A DNA stretch of 64,000 nucleotides from Proteles cristata cristata (lineage: Eukaryota > Chordata > Mammalia > Carnivora > Hyaenidae). The notes under the pieces are model-generated. The model did no database searches, was not told where the DNA came from, and worked only from the letters and a program-made list of their open reading frames with translations. Shown here in pieces: positions 12,509-22,714 of this stretch (positions are counted from its first letter, which is position 1; each line of letters begins with the position of its first letter). The position numbers and the translations under genes were made by a program. The stretch is from assembly GCA_017311185.1 (NCBI GenBank), contig JAESUZ010002594.1, forward strand, positions 1,394,472 through 1,458,471, written 5' to 3'.

Positions 12509-12723
12509 AAAATGTTTAAATGTTTTATTTATTTCTGAACGAGAGAGAGAGCGAGCGAGCAGGGGAGGGTCAGAGAGAGAGGGAGACACAAAATCCGAAA
12601 CAGACTCCAGGCTCTGAGCTGGCTGTCAGCACAGAGCCCGACGCAGGGCCCGAACCCATGAACCGTCAGATCATGACCTGAGCTGAAGTGAGACGCTCAA
12701 CCGACTGAACCACCCAGGTGCCC
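12509..12723 (-). mobile_element. CAN SINE
   Basis: Complete from the ATGTTTTATTTATTTCTGA tail to CCACCCAGGTGCCC. It is directly followed by an older SINE piece. Confidence 0.92.
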
Positions 12724-12726
12724 AAT

Positions 12727-12832
12727 ATTTATTTATTTTTTAAAGCAAGCTCCATGTCCAACATGGGGCTTGAACTCATGACCCTGAGGTCAAGAGTCCC
12801 ATGCTCTGTGAACTTAGCCAGCCAGGTGCTCC
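12727..12832 (-). mobile_element. Older CAN SINE fragment
   Basis: Short form (GGGGCTTGAACTCATGACCC...GCCAGCCAGGTGCTCC) without the CT-rich middle, abutting the younger copy. Confidence 0.75.
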
Positions 12833-13035
12833 CACATCTTTATATTTTATTTAAAACACTTTGCTAATTTTTAGTTCAGAAAAAAAGTATATAATAAAAA
12901 TAAGAGAAAATTTTTGAATGACAAAAAATATGAATAGGTAGGATATTTCACAAAGAAAAATAAAAATGAAAAAAGTTTTACCCACACTGTTAATTAAAAA
13001 AAAAAGGAAATTAAAACAAATTATTATTATTTTTA

Positions 13036-13186
13036 GTAATCTCTATATTCAACGTGGGACTTCAACTCACAAGCCTGAGATGAAGAGTTGTATGCTTGAG
13101 GCACCAAGCTTGATTTAGTCGGTGGGGTGTGCAACTCTTGATCTCAGGGTTGTGGGTTTGAGCCCCATGTTGGATGTAGAGATTAC
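13036..13186. repeat. Head-to-head pair of short CAN SINEs (inverted repeat)
   Basis: The left arm is a minus-strand short SINE beginning GTAATCTCTATATTCAACG; the right arm is a plus-strand copy ending GATGTAGAGATTAC. The arms are each about 65-70 bases and complementary at most positions, with the heads meeting near 13110. In RNA this would fold into a long stem. Confidence 0.8.
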
Positions 13187-13193
13187 TTACAAA

Positions 13194-13411
13194 AATTTTT
13201 TTTAATGTTTTATTTATTTCTAAGAGACAGAGAGAGACAGCATGAGCAAGGGAGGGTCAGAGAGAGAGGGAGATACAGAATCTGAAACAGGCTCCAGGCT
13301 CTGAGCTAGCTGTCAGCACAGAGCCTGATGCGGGGCTCAAACCCATGGACCGTGAGATCATGACCTAAGCTGAAGTCGGACGCTTAACTGATTGAGCCAC
13401 CCAGGTGCCCC
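13194..13411 (-). mobile_element. CAN SINE
   Basis: Full-length copy starting right after the palindromic pair, with a T-rich tail and head complement CCACCCAGGTGCCCC. Confidence 0.92.
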
Positions 13412-13651
13412 TCTACTTGAGTTTATTTTCACTAAAATTCCTATGAAGAAAAAGCCCTATATACTCATCAACCATTTAGGAAGGGTTGTGCATAGATTTT
13501 AGCATCAAGGTTGTTCATTAGAGTATTCCTTAAAACAGTGAAAAACTGCAAACATACCAGATGTCTAATTATTATAGAGTTAAATTCATATACAATATGC
13601 TTCAATTATTCAAAGAAAAACTATTAGAAATATGTAATCTACCAAAACTTT

Positions 13652-13666
13652 CACACACGCGCGCGC

Positions 13667-13712
<46 letters not shown>

Positions 13713-13713
13713 G
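13652..13713. repeat. Compound microsatellite (CA)/(CG)/(CT)/(CA)
   Basis: Reads CACACACGCGCGCGCTCTCT..., then a CT run and a CA run, about 62 bases. The alternating purine-pyrimidine parts could adopt Z-form DNA, and length polymorphism is likely. Confidence 0.95.
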
Positions 13714-13934
13714 TAAGGTTAGACACACCTGGTGTCTTTCAGGGTAGAAGGACTGCAGATATTCATTTTAATACCTTATTTTCTTATTTTTCTATAATGA
13801 CTATGTATTGGTTTTATTTTTCAATTTAAAAAGTCACTGTTAATTTAAGAAAAAAATCAACAACAATCTCAGACTGATGGTTCACTTGGAAAGATAAAAA
13901 TAAGCCTTTTAGCTTCTCTGTGGGGCTTACTTAC

Positions 13935-14195
13935 CAGTATTTTTCATGACTGATGTCAGGCTGCTAAGGATGGAACTGATCTTTGCCAGGTCCACATTAG
14001 CCAGGTTTGGCAAAGCCAATGCTGGAGAAGGGGACAGAAGAGAAGTATTCACAGGCTTCGGAAGAGGTGGCGTTGCTGTCATGGTCACAGGCACTGGGGT
14101 ACATGAAGAGGCCTTTGAGACACTTTCTGTTGGCTTTGCAGGTGCAGCAGTGGATGCGGCTGACTTCTCCACAGGTTTCTCCTTCCTGTCCTCTA
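13935..14195 (-). CDS. RPRD2: RPRD2 internal coding exon, Ser/Pro/Ala-rich
   Basis: Acceptor TTCCTTACACAG, donor ACTG-GTAAGT. 261 nt (2 + 86 codons + 1). Residues run VEDRKEKPVEKSAAS... through TMTATPPLPKPVNTSLLSPS to ANVDLAKISSILSSLTSVMK. The ILSSLTSVMK stretch is a predicted short helix in an otherwise disordered part. The GTG at 14172 is an internal valine codon, not a start. Confidence 0.96.
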
Positions 14196-14706
14196 CTGTG
14201 TAAGGAAAAGAGGTGAGACTACATTACTGCCTTCCAGACTTGACCTCCTGTATGAAACATGTCCTAGTATTTGCTGATTTGGGAGTATCAAGCACGATGC
14301 TTTAGAGAAAAATCATTCACTCCCTTCACGCTTTTAATATAAGTCCTGCTCTTTATGTTCCTCCTCACCTTCAATACTTGCTTAAAATAAGTTTCCCAAA
14401 TTCATTTTCTATCTGTTCAAAGATTTCTTTGCATTTTCTTAGTATTTGTGTATTAAATTTGTACATTTCTGGGTTCCTGTTATTTGGTACACATGTGTTC
14501 TTTTAGTTACAATATTTATAGTCATAAATTATCCTGTCTTTTCTTCTCCATAAACCTGAGAGCTTTCTAAGACATAGAAACTTATGCATTAAATCCAACA
14601 AAACTCCAACTGCCTAATAAGAATAATTTTATAAAAGCCGGGATGTCAGAGAAACAATGCACGAATCCAGGTTGTTTGTATGCATGTGTATACATGCTGG
14701 TTACTA

Positions 14707-14894
14707 TGTATTTAATCTCTACACCCAACAGGGAGCTGAAACTCCTGACCTCAAGATCAAGAGTCACATGCTCTTCTGACTGAGCCAGCCAGGTGCCCGA
14801 GAGCCTGGGAGACTTTTCACTCAGTGTGGAGCTTGAACTCACCACCCCCAAGGTCAAGAGACACAGGCCTACTGACAGAGCCAGCCAGGTGTCC
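14707..14894 (-). mobile_element. Two older CAN SINE pieces in tandem
   Basis: Pieces at 14707-14798 (TAATCTCTACACCCAACAGG...GCCAGCCAGGTGCCC) and 14823-14894 (GAGCTTGAACTCACC...CCAGCCAGGTGTCCC). Both are short, diverged head halves. Confidence 0.75.
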
Positions 14895-14923
14895 CCAGGT
14901 TAATTTTGAAATTGTGGTTAATG

Positions 14924-15157
14924 GGGGCGCCTGGGTGGCTTAGTCGGTTAAACGTCCGACTTTCACTTAGGTCATGATCTCGCGGTTCGTGGGTTGGAGC
15001 CCCGTGTCGGGCTCTGTGCTGACTGCCAGCTCAGAGCCTGGAGCCTATTTCAGAGTCTGTGTCTCTCTCTCTCTGACCCTCCCCTGCTCACGCTGTCTCT
15101 CTCTCTCCTAGAAATAAATAAAAAATATTTAAAAGAAAAGAAAAGAAAAGAAAAGAA

Positions 15158-15215
<58 letters not shown>
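14924..15215 (+). mobile_element. CAN SINE with long (AAAG)n tail
   Basis: Complete copy with an exact 16-bp target-site duplication GAAATTGTGGTTAATG at 14908-14923 and 15216-15231. The A-tail has become (AAAAG)n then (AAAG)n from about 15133 to 15215. The exact duplication indicates a recent insertion. Confidence 0.96.
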
Positions 15216-15217
<2 letters not shown>

Positions 15218-15219
15218 AA
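15133..15219 (+). repeat. (AAAG)n / (GAAA)n microsatellite
   Basis: A tetranucleotide run of about 85 bases grown from the tail of the SINE before it. Such tails are commonly length-variable. Confidence 0.95.
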
Positions 15220-15367
15220 TTGTGGTTAATGAACTGTAGCTTTGGAATCTTGGAAGGTCAAGAGTATAAGTGCCCCTCTTTTTACTACAGTGCTGTTCAA
15301 CAGAATGTAATTCAAGCCACACATGTGAATTTAACTTTTCTAGTGGCCACATTAGGAAAAAAGAGTA

Positions 15368-15560
15368 GGGGGTGTTGGGGTGGCTCAGTCCGTTAAGCGT
15401 CTGACTCTTAAGATTTCAGGTCAGGTCATGATCTCACAGTTTGTGAGTTCAAGCCCTCCACTGAGCTCCAAGCCTGCTGGGGATTCTTTCTCCCTCTCCC
15501 TTCCTTCCTCTCTCCCTCTCTCCCCCTCTCCCTCTCTCCCCCTCTCTCCCGCAAAATAAA
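15368..15560 (+). mobile_element. CAN SINE, diverged
   Basis: Head GGTGTTGGGGTGGCTCAGTC, a CT-rich region with CTCCCTCTCTCCC repeats, tail GCAAAATAAACATAAAT. Confidence 0.85.
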
Positions 15561-15732
15561 CATAAATAGACTTAAAACAGTTAAAATTAACTTTAATTAT
15601 GTATTTTAGCTAAGTATCTCTCAAATATTTTCATTTCAATACACTGTAAATATAAAGATTACTGAGATATTTTCACTTTTTTGGGTCCTAAGTAGTCTGG
15701 TCCCAGAATTCAGTGTGTATCTTTTATTTTAA

Positions 15733-15907
15733 AAAAATATTTATTTATTTTTAAGGGGGAAGGGCGGGAGTAGGGGTGGACAGAGAATCCAAAGCAGGCT
15801 CCACACTGACAGCAGAGAGCCCAAAGCAGGGCTCAAACCCATGAACCATGAGATCATGATCCAAGCTGAAGCTGGACGCTTAACCAATGGAGCCACGCAG
15901 GCACCCC
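15733..15907 (-). mobile_element. CAN SINE, diverged
   Basis: From AAATATTTATTTATTTTTAAG to GAGCCACGCAGGCACCCC. The middle is shortened. Confidence 0.85.
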
Positions 15908-15940
15908 AGTATATATCTTTAGTTTTACTATTATTATTAA

Positions 15941-16117
15941 AAAATTTTTTTTTCTATTTATTTTGAGAGAGACAGAGACAGCATGAACAGGGGAGGCACA
16001 GAAAGAGAGGGAGAGAGAGAAGCCCAATGCAGGACTTAAACACACAGAAATGGTGAGATCGTGACCCGAGTCGAAACCAAGAGTCGGATGCTTAACTGAC
16101 TGAGCCACCCAGGTGCC
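15941..16117 (-). mobile_element. CAN SINE, diverged
   Basis: TTTCTATTTATTTTGAGAGA...GAGCCACCCAGGTGCC. Same strand as the copy just before it. Confidence 0.85.
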
Positions 16118-16366
16118 AACCCCTCACTGGAAGTATGTATTTTTAATTAGAGCACAACTCAAGTTGGATAAACCATACTTCAAATGCTCAACAGCCACAA
16201 ATATTTAGTGGCTATATGAACAGAACCGATCTTGAGCAATGATTCTTAGCTCATGTGGCATACCAAATCCTGAACCAGGATAAAGACACCTTGCTGTTTT
16301 AATCTAATCTTGCTGCTCGCAAAATACATAAGGAACAAGGTGCCCATTAATCACATAAGGACATAC

Positions 16367-16649
16367 CAATGATTTTTGACCCATCATCTTCCACATCTGA
16401 GAGTTCCATGTCTTCCACATCACGATTATCTGTCACAGGCTCTGGTGTGGCAGACTTCTCACTCTCCATGGCTGGCGACTGGGATTCCTCACCTCCCATT
16501 CCCTGAAAAGGAGACTCAGAACCAGTTGGAGAAGGAGCATCCATGCTTGGGGAAGGGACTGGTGATTCTTCAGGATCAGGAAGGGTTGACTTCAACTGAT
16601 CCAGCTTCTTCTTCAAATTGTTCACTCGATTAGCAAAGGTCTTGTATGC
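16367..16649 (-). CDS. RPRD2: RPRD2 internal coding exon, end of coiled coil and acidic stretch
   Basis: Acceptor TTTCTCTTTTAG, donor ATTG-GTATGT. It starts in phase 0; 283 nt gives 94 codons plus one base. It begins AYKTFANRVNNLKKKLDQLK, a heptad-like basic helix that closes the coiled-coil region, then a Pro/Ser-rich linker (STLPDPEESPVPSPSMDAPS) and an acidic patch (DVEDMELSDVEDDGSK). Multiple SP and TP sites could be phosphorylated (inference). Confidence 0.97.
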
Positions 16650-16771
16650 CTAAAAGAGAAAAAGAAGAGTTATTCCTCTGAGAAAAGGACTAAGGTACTA
16701 CCATTTTGACTCTGACCATATTTCCTCATTATTATTAACTTAGCACTGGTACAAAACAAACAAACAAACCA

Positions 16772-16966
16772 GGGGCACCTGGGTTCCTTAGTCAGTTAAG
16801 TGTTTGATGTCTCAGGTCACAATCTCACAGTTCAGGAGTTTGAGCCCCACATCCAGCTCTCTGCTGTCAGCACAGAGCCCACTTGGAATCTTTTGTACCC
16901 CTTTCTCTTTACCCCTCTCCTAGCCACATGAATATGCTCTCTCTCTCAAAAATAAACATTAAAAAA
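16772..16966 (+). mobile_element. CAN SINE, diverged
   Basis: Head GGGGCACCTGGGTTCCTTAG to tail AAAATAAACATTAAAAAA. Confidence 0.87.
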
Positions 16967-17096
16967 CCCCAAATCTGTCAAGCATAGAGTAGTTTCCAAT
17001 CTCTGCTTTTTTCCCTAAATGAGTATTTCCATCCATGTAGCTGCCCAAGCTAGAAACATAGAGGCTATCTGTACTTAATCTTCCCTTGCTCTTTTC

Positions 17097-17320
17097 TTTT
17101 TTTTTTTTTTTTAATTTTTATTTATTTCTAGGAGAGAGAGAGAGACAGCATGAGCAGGGGAGGGTCAGAGAGAGAGGGAATCACAGACTCTGAAACAGCC
17201 TCCAGGCTCTGAGCTGGCAGTCAGCACAGAGCCTGACGTGGGGCTCAAACCCACGAACCGTGAGATCATGACCCAAGCGAAAGTCGAACACTTAACCGAC
17301 TAAGCCACCCAGGCGCCCCT
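17097..17320 (-). mobile_element. CAN SINE (SINEC_Fc type), young
   Basis: Full-length copy with target duplication TCCCTTGCTCTTTTCT on both sides. Confidence 0.94.
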
Positions 17321-17512
17321 CCCTTGCTCTTTTCTATACATCTTCCCAAACCAGTAATTATGGAGAGCCTACATGTGCTGGTCAGTCTTTTAGGTACTAG
17401 AGATACAGCAATGACTAAGATGACAGACAAAAATCAAGTCCATAAAGTATAGCCTCGGAGGTCAAACAGTATGCACTTTATTTATTCATTCATTTGTTCA
17501 TTCATTTATTTA

Positions 17513-17706
17513 TTTAACATTTTTACTTATTATTGACAGAGCATGAGCATGGAAGGGGCAGAGAGAGGAGGAGACACAGAATCTGAAGCAAGCTCCAGGC
17601 TCGGAGCGGTCAGCACAGAGCCCAGTGCAGGGCTCGAACTCAAACTGTGAGATCATGACCCGAGCTGAAGTCAGATGCTTAACTGACTGAGCCACCCAGG
17701 CGCCCC
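17513..17706 (-). mobile_element. CAN SINE
   Basis: From AACATTTTTACTTATTATTG to GCCACCCAGGCGCCCC. It faces the plus-strand copy 33 bases away, forming an inverted pair. Confidence 0.9.
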
Positions 17707-17738
17707 AGTATGGACGTTTTAAAGAAATAAACTTTTGA

Positions 17739-17990
17739 GGGGCACCTGGGGACTTGGTTGGTAATGTATCCACCTTCGGCTCAGGTCATGATCTCACAGT
17801 GTGTGGGTTTGAGCCCCGCATTGGGCTCTGTGCTGACAGCTCAGAGCCTGGAGCCTGCTTCGGATTCTGTGTCTCCCTCTCTGAACTTCCCCTGCTCATG
17901 TTGTCTCTGTCTCTCAGAAATAAATTAAAACAAAAAAATTTAAAGAAAAATAAAATAAAATAAAATAAAATAAAACAAAACAAAACAAAA
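17739..17990 (+). mobile_element. CAN SINE with (AAATA)n tail
   Basis: Head GGGGCACCTGGGGACTTGG; the tail extends as AAATA and AAACA repeats to about 17990. Confidence 0.9.
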
Positions 17991-18153
17991 CAGTTTTAGG
18001 TATAAAAAATTACTGTAAAGATTATACAAAGCATTCCCAATTTTCCCTTTTATTAACCTCTAACATTATTATGATACATTGGCCACAATTAATGAACCAA
18101 TTTTGGTAATTATTTATTAACTGAAGTCCATATACTTCATGCAGATTTCCTTC

Positions 18154-18412
18154 AAAAATTTTTAAAATGTTTATTTTTGAGAGACAGAGACAGAGACAGA
18201 GGATGAGTGGGGGATGGGGGGAAAGAGAGCAGGGAGAGACGGAATCCAAAGATTCTAGATTCCCTCTAGAGAGGGAGACACAGAATCTGAAGCAGGCTCC
18301 AGGCTCTGAGCTGTCAGCACAGAGCCCAGGGTGAGACTGGAACTCACGAACCGTGAGATCAAGACCCGAGCGGAAGTCAGACACTTAACCAACTGAGCCG
18401 CCCAGGCGCCCC
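18154..18412 (-). mobile_element. CAN SINE with internal insertion
   Basis: Ends GAGCCGCCCAGGCGCCCC. It is longer than usual because about 40 extra bases (around ATTCTAGATTCCCTCTAG) sit between two purine-rich blocks. Confidence 0.87.
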
Positions 18413-18616
18413 TACTCAGTTTTTTCTATTCCAAGATTCCATGCAGGCTACCACAGTGCATTTAGTAGTCACGCCTTCTTAGGCTTCTCTGTAAGCTTGT
18501 TAGAGTTTCCTTGTTTTGATGACCTTGGCAGTTTTCAGGAGTACTGGTTAGGTATTTTATAGACTGTCCCTCAAATGAGATTTACCTCATGTTTTTCTTC
18601 TGATTAGACTGGGGTT

Positions 18617-18838
18617 GGGGCGACTGGGTGGCTCAGTTGGTTAAGTCTCCAACTTCAGCTCAGGTCATGATCTCACGGTTGGTGGGTTTGGGCCCCGCGT
18701 CGGGCTCTGTACTGACAGCCAGCTCAGAGCCTGTTTCGGACTCTGTGTGTGTGTCTCTCTCTCTGACCCTCCCCTGTTCACACTGTCTCTCTCTCTCTCT
18801 CACTCTCAGAAATAAATAAAATAAATAAATACATAAAA
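18617..18838 (+). mobile_element. CAN SINE
   Basis: Head GGGGCGACTGGGTGGCTCAG, tail AAATAAATAAAATAAATAAA. The target AGACTGGGGTT is repeated on both sides. Confidence 0.92.
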
Positions 18839-19075
18839 ATAGACTGGGGTTATAGGTACTTGGAAGACCAGAGACGTAAAGCACTGTTATCATCACGGCA
18901 TATCAAGGGTACATATAATCAATATGATGTACCATTGTTGATGTTAACCTTTATCACTTGGCTTCAATTCTATCGATCTGATTATCTAAATGCCAATGAC
19001 TTAAGATTGTCTTCTTTTTGTTAAGTCTTGGGCCATCAGGTTGTGAAATCATTTTGGTTGGTTGAACAAGCAGCA

Positions 19076-19303
19076 TTATTTTTTTTTGAGAGAGAGAGAG
19101 AGAGCACGTGCGCACAAGTGCACACACATTGGTGCATGTGGCTGTGTGCAAGCAAGGGAAGGGGAGAGGAAGGAGAGAATTCCAAGTAGCTCCACACCCA
19201 GCACGGAGCCTGAGGTCCAGGCTGACCTCAGGAACCATAAGATCATGACCTGAACTGAGATCAAGAGTCAGACATTTAACCAGCTGAGCCACTCAGGTGC
19301 CCC
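19076..19303 (-). mobile_element. Older CAN SINE
   Basis: TTTTTTTGAGAGAGAGAG...GAGCCACTCAGGTGCCCC, flanked by GCAGCATTATTT and GGAGCATTATTT. Confidence 0.87.
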
Positions 19304-19324
19304 AAGGAGCATTATTTAAAAAAA

Positions 19325-19523
19325 AAATTTTTTTTAAGTGTTTATTTTTGAGAGGGAGACAGAGTGTGAGTGGAGAGGAGCAGAGTAAGAGGGAGACACA
19401 AAATCCAAAGCAGGCTCCAAGCTCTGGGCTGTTGGCACAGAGCCCTACATGGGGCTTGAACTCACAAACTCATGATCTCAACCGCAGTTGGACACTGAAC
19501 CAACTAAGTCCTCCAGGCGCCCC
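19325..19523 (-). mobile_element. CAN SINE, diverged
   Basis: TTTTTTTTAAGTGTTTATTT...CTCCAGGCGCCCC. It is in tandem with the preceding copy. Confidence 0.87.
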
Positions 19524-19539
19524 TGTTTTTAAAAAGAAA

Positions 19540-20330
19540 TGGAACAGAAAAGAGTATACGAGCGCTGAGCTCTGCTTCTGGATACACTTGAATAGCTTGC
19601 ACTGGAGCAATCCTCCCACCACGAACAGGTGGGAAAGCCAGATACACGCACACTCGTACTCCCACGCGTGCATGCACACACACGGTCAGCGTGCTTGAGG
19701 GTGCTGAGGCCACCAAACCGTGGGTGGCACCCCCACCGCAAGGGTCCTTCGGGAAGGCCACGTGGGGCTCCGCAGCTACCTGTTGGCTCAGGGCTCTGCG
19801 GATGTGGGGAGCCAGGCCAGCATCTGAGAACTCTGGCAAAGGACAAGGTGGAGGGCCACTGTTATGTATGAAGAAAAAAGCAGAGCTTGTAAGAGCTTTG
19901 TTGATTTGTACAGATAGAAATTAGAGACCCGGAAGGCCAGGACTCTGGTGAAAGAGAGGAGACAGAAACGGCTTGTCAATACGCTGTTTTTTTCCCTTTA
20001 CGGTATCTGCTAAATTCTCAAGAGGGAATTAAGAAGCCAAGCAGAAAACTTTGAAAACAGTAGTGTAACGCAGTCTTTTGCGCTGAGGAGACAACGATTC
20101 GAGTTCACATCCTGCAGCAGACGAGGGGCCCTAGCACTCACCCCAGCCTCTCAGAGGGAGAACTAACTCTAAGCCAGGAAGAACCAAAACACGACAAAGT
20201 CGTGCCCAGACTGCGGTGCAGCCCTCGTCAGTTCACTCTGGGACTGGATCGATACGGTCCACTCTCTCCACATCTGCCTCGCAAGGGGGGCGGGTTGCCC
20301 GCTCTGGAGAAAGGAGAATCTTAGACACTC
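19540..20330. other. GC-richer unique block within large intron
   Basis: About 0.8 kb without recognised repeats and with more CpG than its surroundings (for example CGTGCATGC, CCTTCGGGAAGGCCACG, GATCGATACGG, GGGGCGGG). No coding exon is supported. It could be a regulatory element or an old repeat I cannot name. Confidence 0.4.
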
Positions 20331-20800
20331 TACAGATGCATTCATATACCATACTCTCAATACAAAATTAGCCGGCATCCCAAGGGACAGGACTAAAGGA
20401 ACTAAAAGAAAAAAGACACTAGAAACAGACTTGTAACAGATGAAGCCAAATATTGGAATTATCTGACAAAAACCAAATAGTTATGTTTCACACAGTCAAG
20501 AAAATAGAGAAAAATCCCATCTTGAACCTTCAATCCAAAATCCATAAGCTGGGGCTGAAGAGAAAGACTGGGTAGCCTGAAGTAAGAGAATGGAGACACA
20601 ACGGCAGAGGAGTATGTTGGCGTGGCGGCAAGGCACTGCCTGGGCTGCTGCAGCCAGGCCAAGACCAGAGAAAGGCCAAAGAGGTGAATGAGGAGGGCCG
20701 GATGGGCCGGGAGTCTGGCTTCACATAGGGATGGATCACGTGAGCAATCATGTTGAAAATAAGGGTATAAGCTTTTGCAGTGTTAGAAAAAGCAATTATA

Positions 20801-21020
20801 GGGCCGCCTGGGTGGTTCAGTTGGTTAAGCGTCCAACTTCGGCTCAGGTCATGATCTTGCAGTTTGTGAGTTCGAGCCCCGTGTGCAGCTCTGTGCTGAC
20901 AGCTTACAGCCTGGAGCCTACTTCAGATTCTGTGTCTCCCCCCTCTCTCTTCTTTCTCCCACTCATGCTCTGTCTCTCTCTCAAAAATAAACATTTAAAA
21001 AAGAAAAAAAGAAAACAGAA
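20801..21020 (+). mobile_element. CAN SINE
   Basis: Head GGGCCGCCTGGGTGGTTCAG to tail AAAAATAAACATTTAAAA. Confidence 0.9.
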
Positions 21021-21039
21021 ATGCAATTACAAATGGGGA

Positions 21040-21440
21040 AAGGGAGAAAACTAGAATGAATCCTGTGGTGTTGGATTGGGATTGTAGAGAGCAATGTGAA
21101 CTCATGGTTTTCAATACATGCAGGCAGATACAGAGATTATATACATACATCTATTTCCTGCCTCTGTAGGAAATGGTCTGGGAGCTGTGATGTCCCAACA
21201 TCAATGAGTTCTACCTAGTACTCAGAACTTGGTTTCTAAACAGTTTTTCACTAAAAGGAACCCAGGCTCCTTGGTAAATGACTGATTCCAGGGCCAGGCA
21301 GAAAATGCAAAATAGGGTGGAATGTCTTGTTCTAAAAGTAAGGAAATTGCTCAAAAAATGACAGGGACATGTAAAAAACACAGAAAGCAGCCTGAAAGGA
21401 GCTCCCACTGGCTTGAACATCACAATTATTGGTAGTGATC
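21040..21440 (+). mobile_element. Ancient L1-type repeat fragment
   Basis: Diverged relative of the repeat at 58660-59190: both contain AGAAT(G/A)AA(T/C)CCTG, CTATTTCCT, CTTGGTTTC and TCCCACTGGC in the same order. It is probably an L1M-class 3' region; the exact subfamily is not certain. Confidence 0.5.
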
Positions 21441-21664
21441 AATTAAAACATTGAGTAAATAAGACTGTAATAGTCCATATTGATTAAATAAATGAATAAA
21501 CTAAAGGTTTAATGATGAATAAGGTATTTATTTACATAGTTTCAAAATACCTCCCCACAAAACACTAATTACTCTATTACTTTCCCAGGGTGTGGTAATA
21601 AAGCACCACAAATCAGATGGCTTAAAACAACAGAAATTTATTGTCTCCTTTTTTTAAAAATTTA

Positions 21665-21894
21665 TTTATTTATTTATTTTTAATGTTTTTTTATTTATTT
21701 CTAGGAGAGAGAGAGAGAGAGACAGCGTGAGCAGGGGAGGGTCAGAGAGAGAGGGAGTCACAGACTGAAACAGGCTCCAGGCTCTGAGCTGGCAGTCAGC
21801 ACAGAGCCCGACGCGGGGCTCGAACCCGCGAACCGCGAGATCATGACCTAAGTGAAAGTCGGACGCTTAACCGACTAAGCCACCCAGGCGCCCC
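21665..21894 (-). mobile_element. CAN SINE (SINEC_Fc type), young
   Basis: Complete copy close to the consensus (CGAACCCGCGAACCGCGAG). It landed in the T-rich tail of the older neighbour at 21901-22125; the TAAAAATTT target occurs at both edges. Confidence 0.94.
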
Positions 21895-21900
21895 TAAAAA

Positions 21901-22125
21901 TTTTTTTATAGTTTTATTTATTTTTGAGACAGAGACAGAGCACGAGTGGGGAAGGGGCAGAGAGAGAGAGAGAGAGAGGGAGGGGAGGGAGACACAGAAT
22001 CTGAAATAGGCTCCAGGCTCTGAGCTATCAGTACAGAACGTGAGGCGGGGCTCGAATCCATGAACCGCGAGATCATGACCTGAGCCGAAGTGAGACGCTC
22101 AACTGACTGAGCCACCCAGGCACCC
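21901..22125 (-). mobile_element. CAN SINE, host of a nested SINE
   Basis: TTTTATTTATTTTTGAGACAG...GCCACCCAGGCACCC. The GAAATTTAT target repeats outside the SINE pair, so this copy inserted first into the MLT1 LTR. Confidence 0.92.
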
Positions 22126-22714
22126 TGAAATTTATGGTCTCCTAATTCTGGTGGCTAGAAGTCCAAAATCAAGGTGTCAGGAGGGCTAGCCTTCCTCCAA
22201 GACCAGCCAGGATACTTTCTTACCTTTTCCCTGATGCTGGTGGTAGCCATCAACCCTTGGCACCCCTTGGCTTGCAGGTGCATCACTACAGTATCTGTTT
22301 GGGGTGTCATATGATGTTCTCTGTGTGTGTGTCTGTATGCAAATTTCCCTCTTCTTATAAGGACACAAGTTACATTGCATTAAGGCCCACCCTGATGACC
22401 TCAGCTTAATTTGATCACATCTGCAAAGACCCTAATTTCCAAGCAAGGTCACATTCATGTATACTAGGAATTAGGGCTTCAACATCTTTCTGGAGTACAC
22501 AATTTAATCCATAGCAATTACCAAGTGAAAACTTTTCAATGAATAAACCTAGAAGACATCACAGTAATAAGATATCAAAAGGAATATAACAGGTAGTGCA
22601 AGACATCAAATTTGTGTGATGAGAATACAATCAATTATGTGATATTTCTACTAAAGATGCATAGTGTAAATGTGACCACAATAAAAAAAAAAATCACATA
22701 AATCCCAACTGGGG

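Larger units (their letters stand above)
12011..13934 (-). other. RPRD2: RPRD2 intron (1.92 kb)
   Basis: Donor GTAAGT at 13934, acceptor at 12011. It contains three SINE copies, a palindromic SINE pair and a compound dinucleotide microsatellite; 12011-12508 and 12833-13035 are AT-rich and unassigned. Confidence 0.9.
14196..16366 (-). other. RPRD2: RPRD2 intron (2.17 kb)
   Basis: Donor GTATGT at 16366, acceptor ACACAG at 14197-14196. It holds seven SINE copies or pieces; 14217-14700 is AT-rich unique DNA, and 16118-16366 has nothing recognised. Confidence 0.9.
21570..22520 (-). mobile_element. MLT1-type MaLR LTR, antisense, interrupted by two SINEs
   Basis: On the minus strand it reads CTTGATTTTGGACTTCTAGC, then AAATTTCTGTTGTTTTAAGC and TTTGTGGTGCTTTATTACC, the familiar 3' end of MLT1-class LTRs. 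Two SINEs at 21665-22125 split it, and a GAAATTTAT(T/G)GTCTCC target repeat marks the insertion. It is an old, non-coding retroviral-like LTR. Confidence 0.7.

Noticed and set aside
13927..14172. GTG at 14172 as a start for a small protein
   Set aside because: It is an internal valine codon of an RPRD2 exon bounded by canonical splice sites.
15050..15352. Phe/Leu/Ser-rich membrane-like frames
   Set aside because: They translate the (AAAG)n microsatellite and SINE CT-rich tracts.
19504..19846. 111- and 105-codon overlapping frames on the minus strand in the GC-richer intron block
   Set aside because: Two competing frames, no domain, no splice context and partial overlap with a SINE; kept only as a possible regulatory block.
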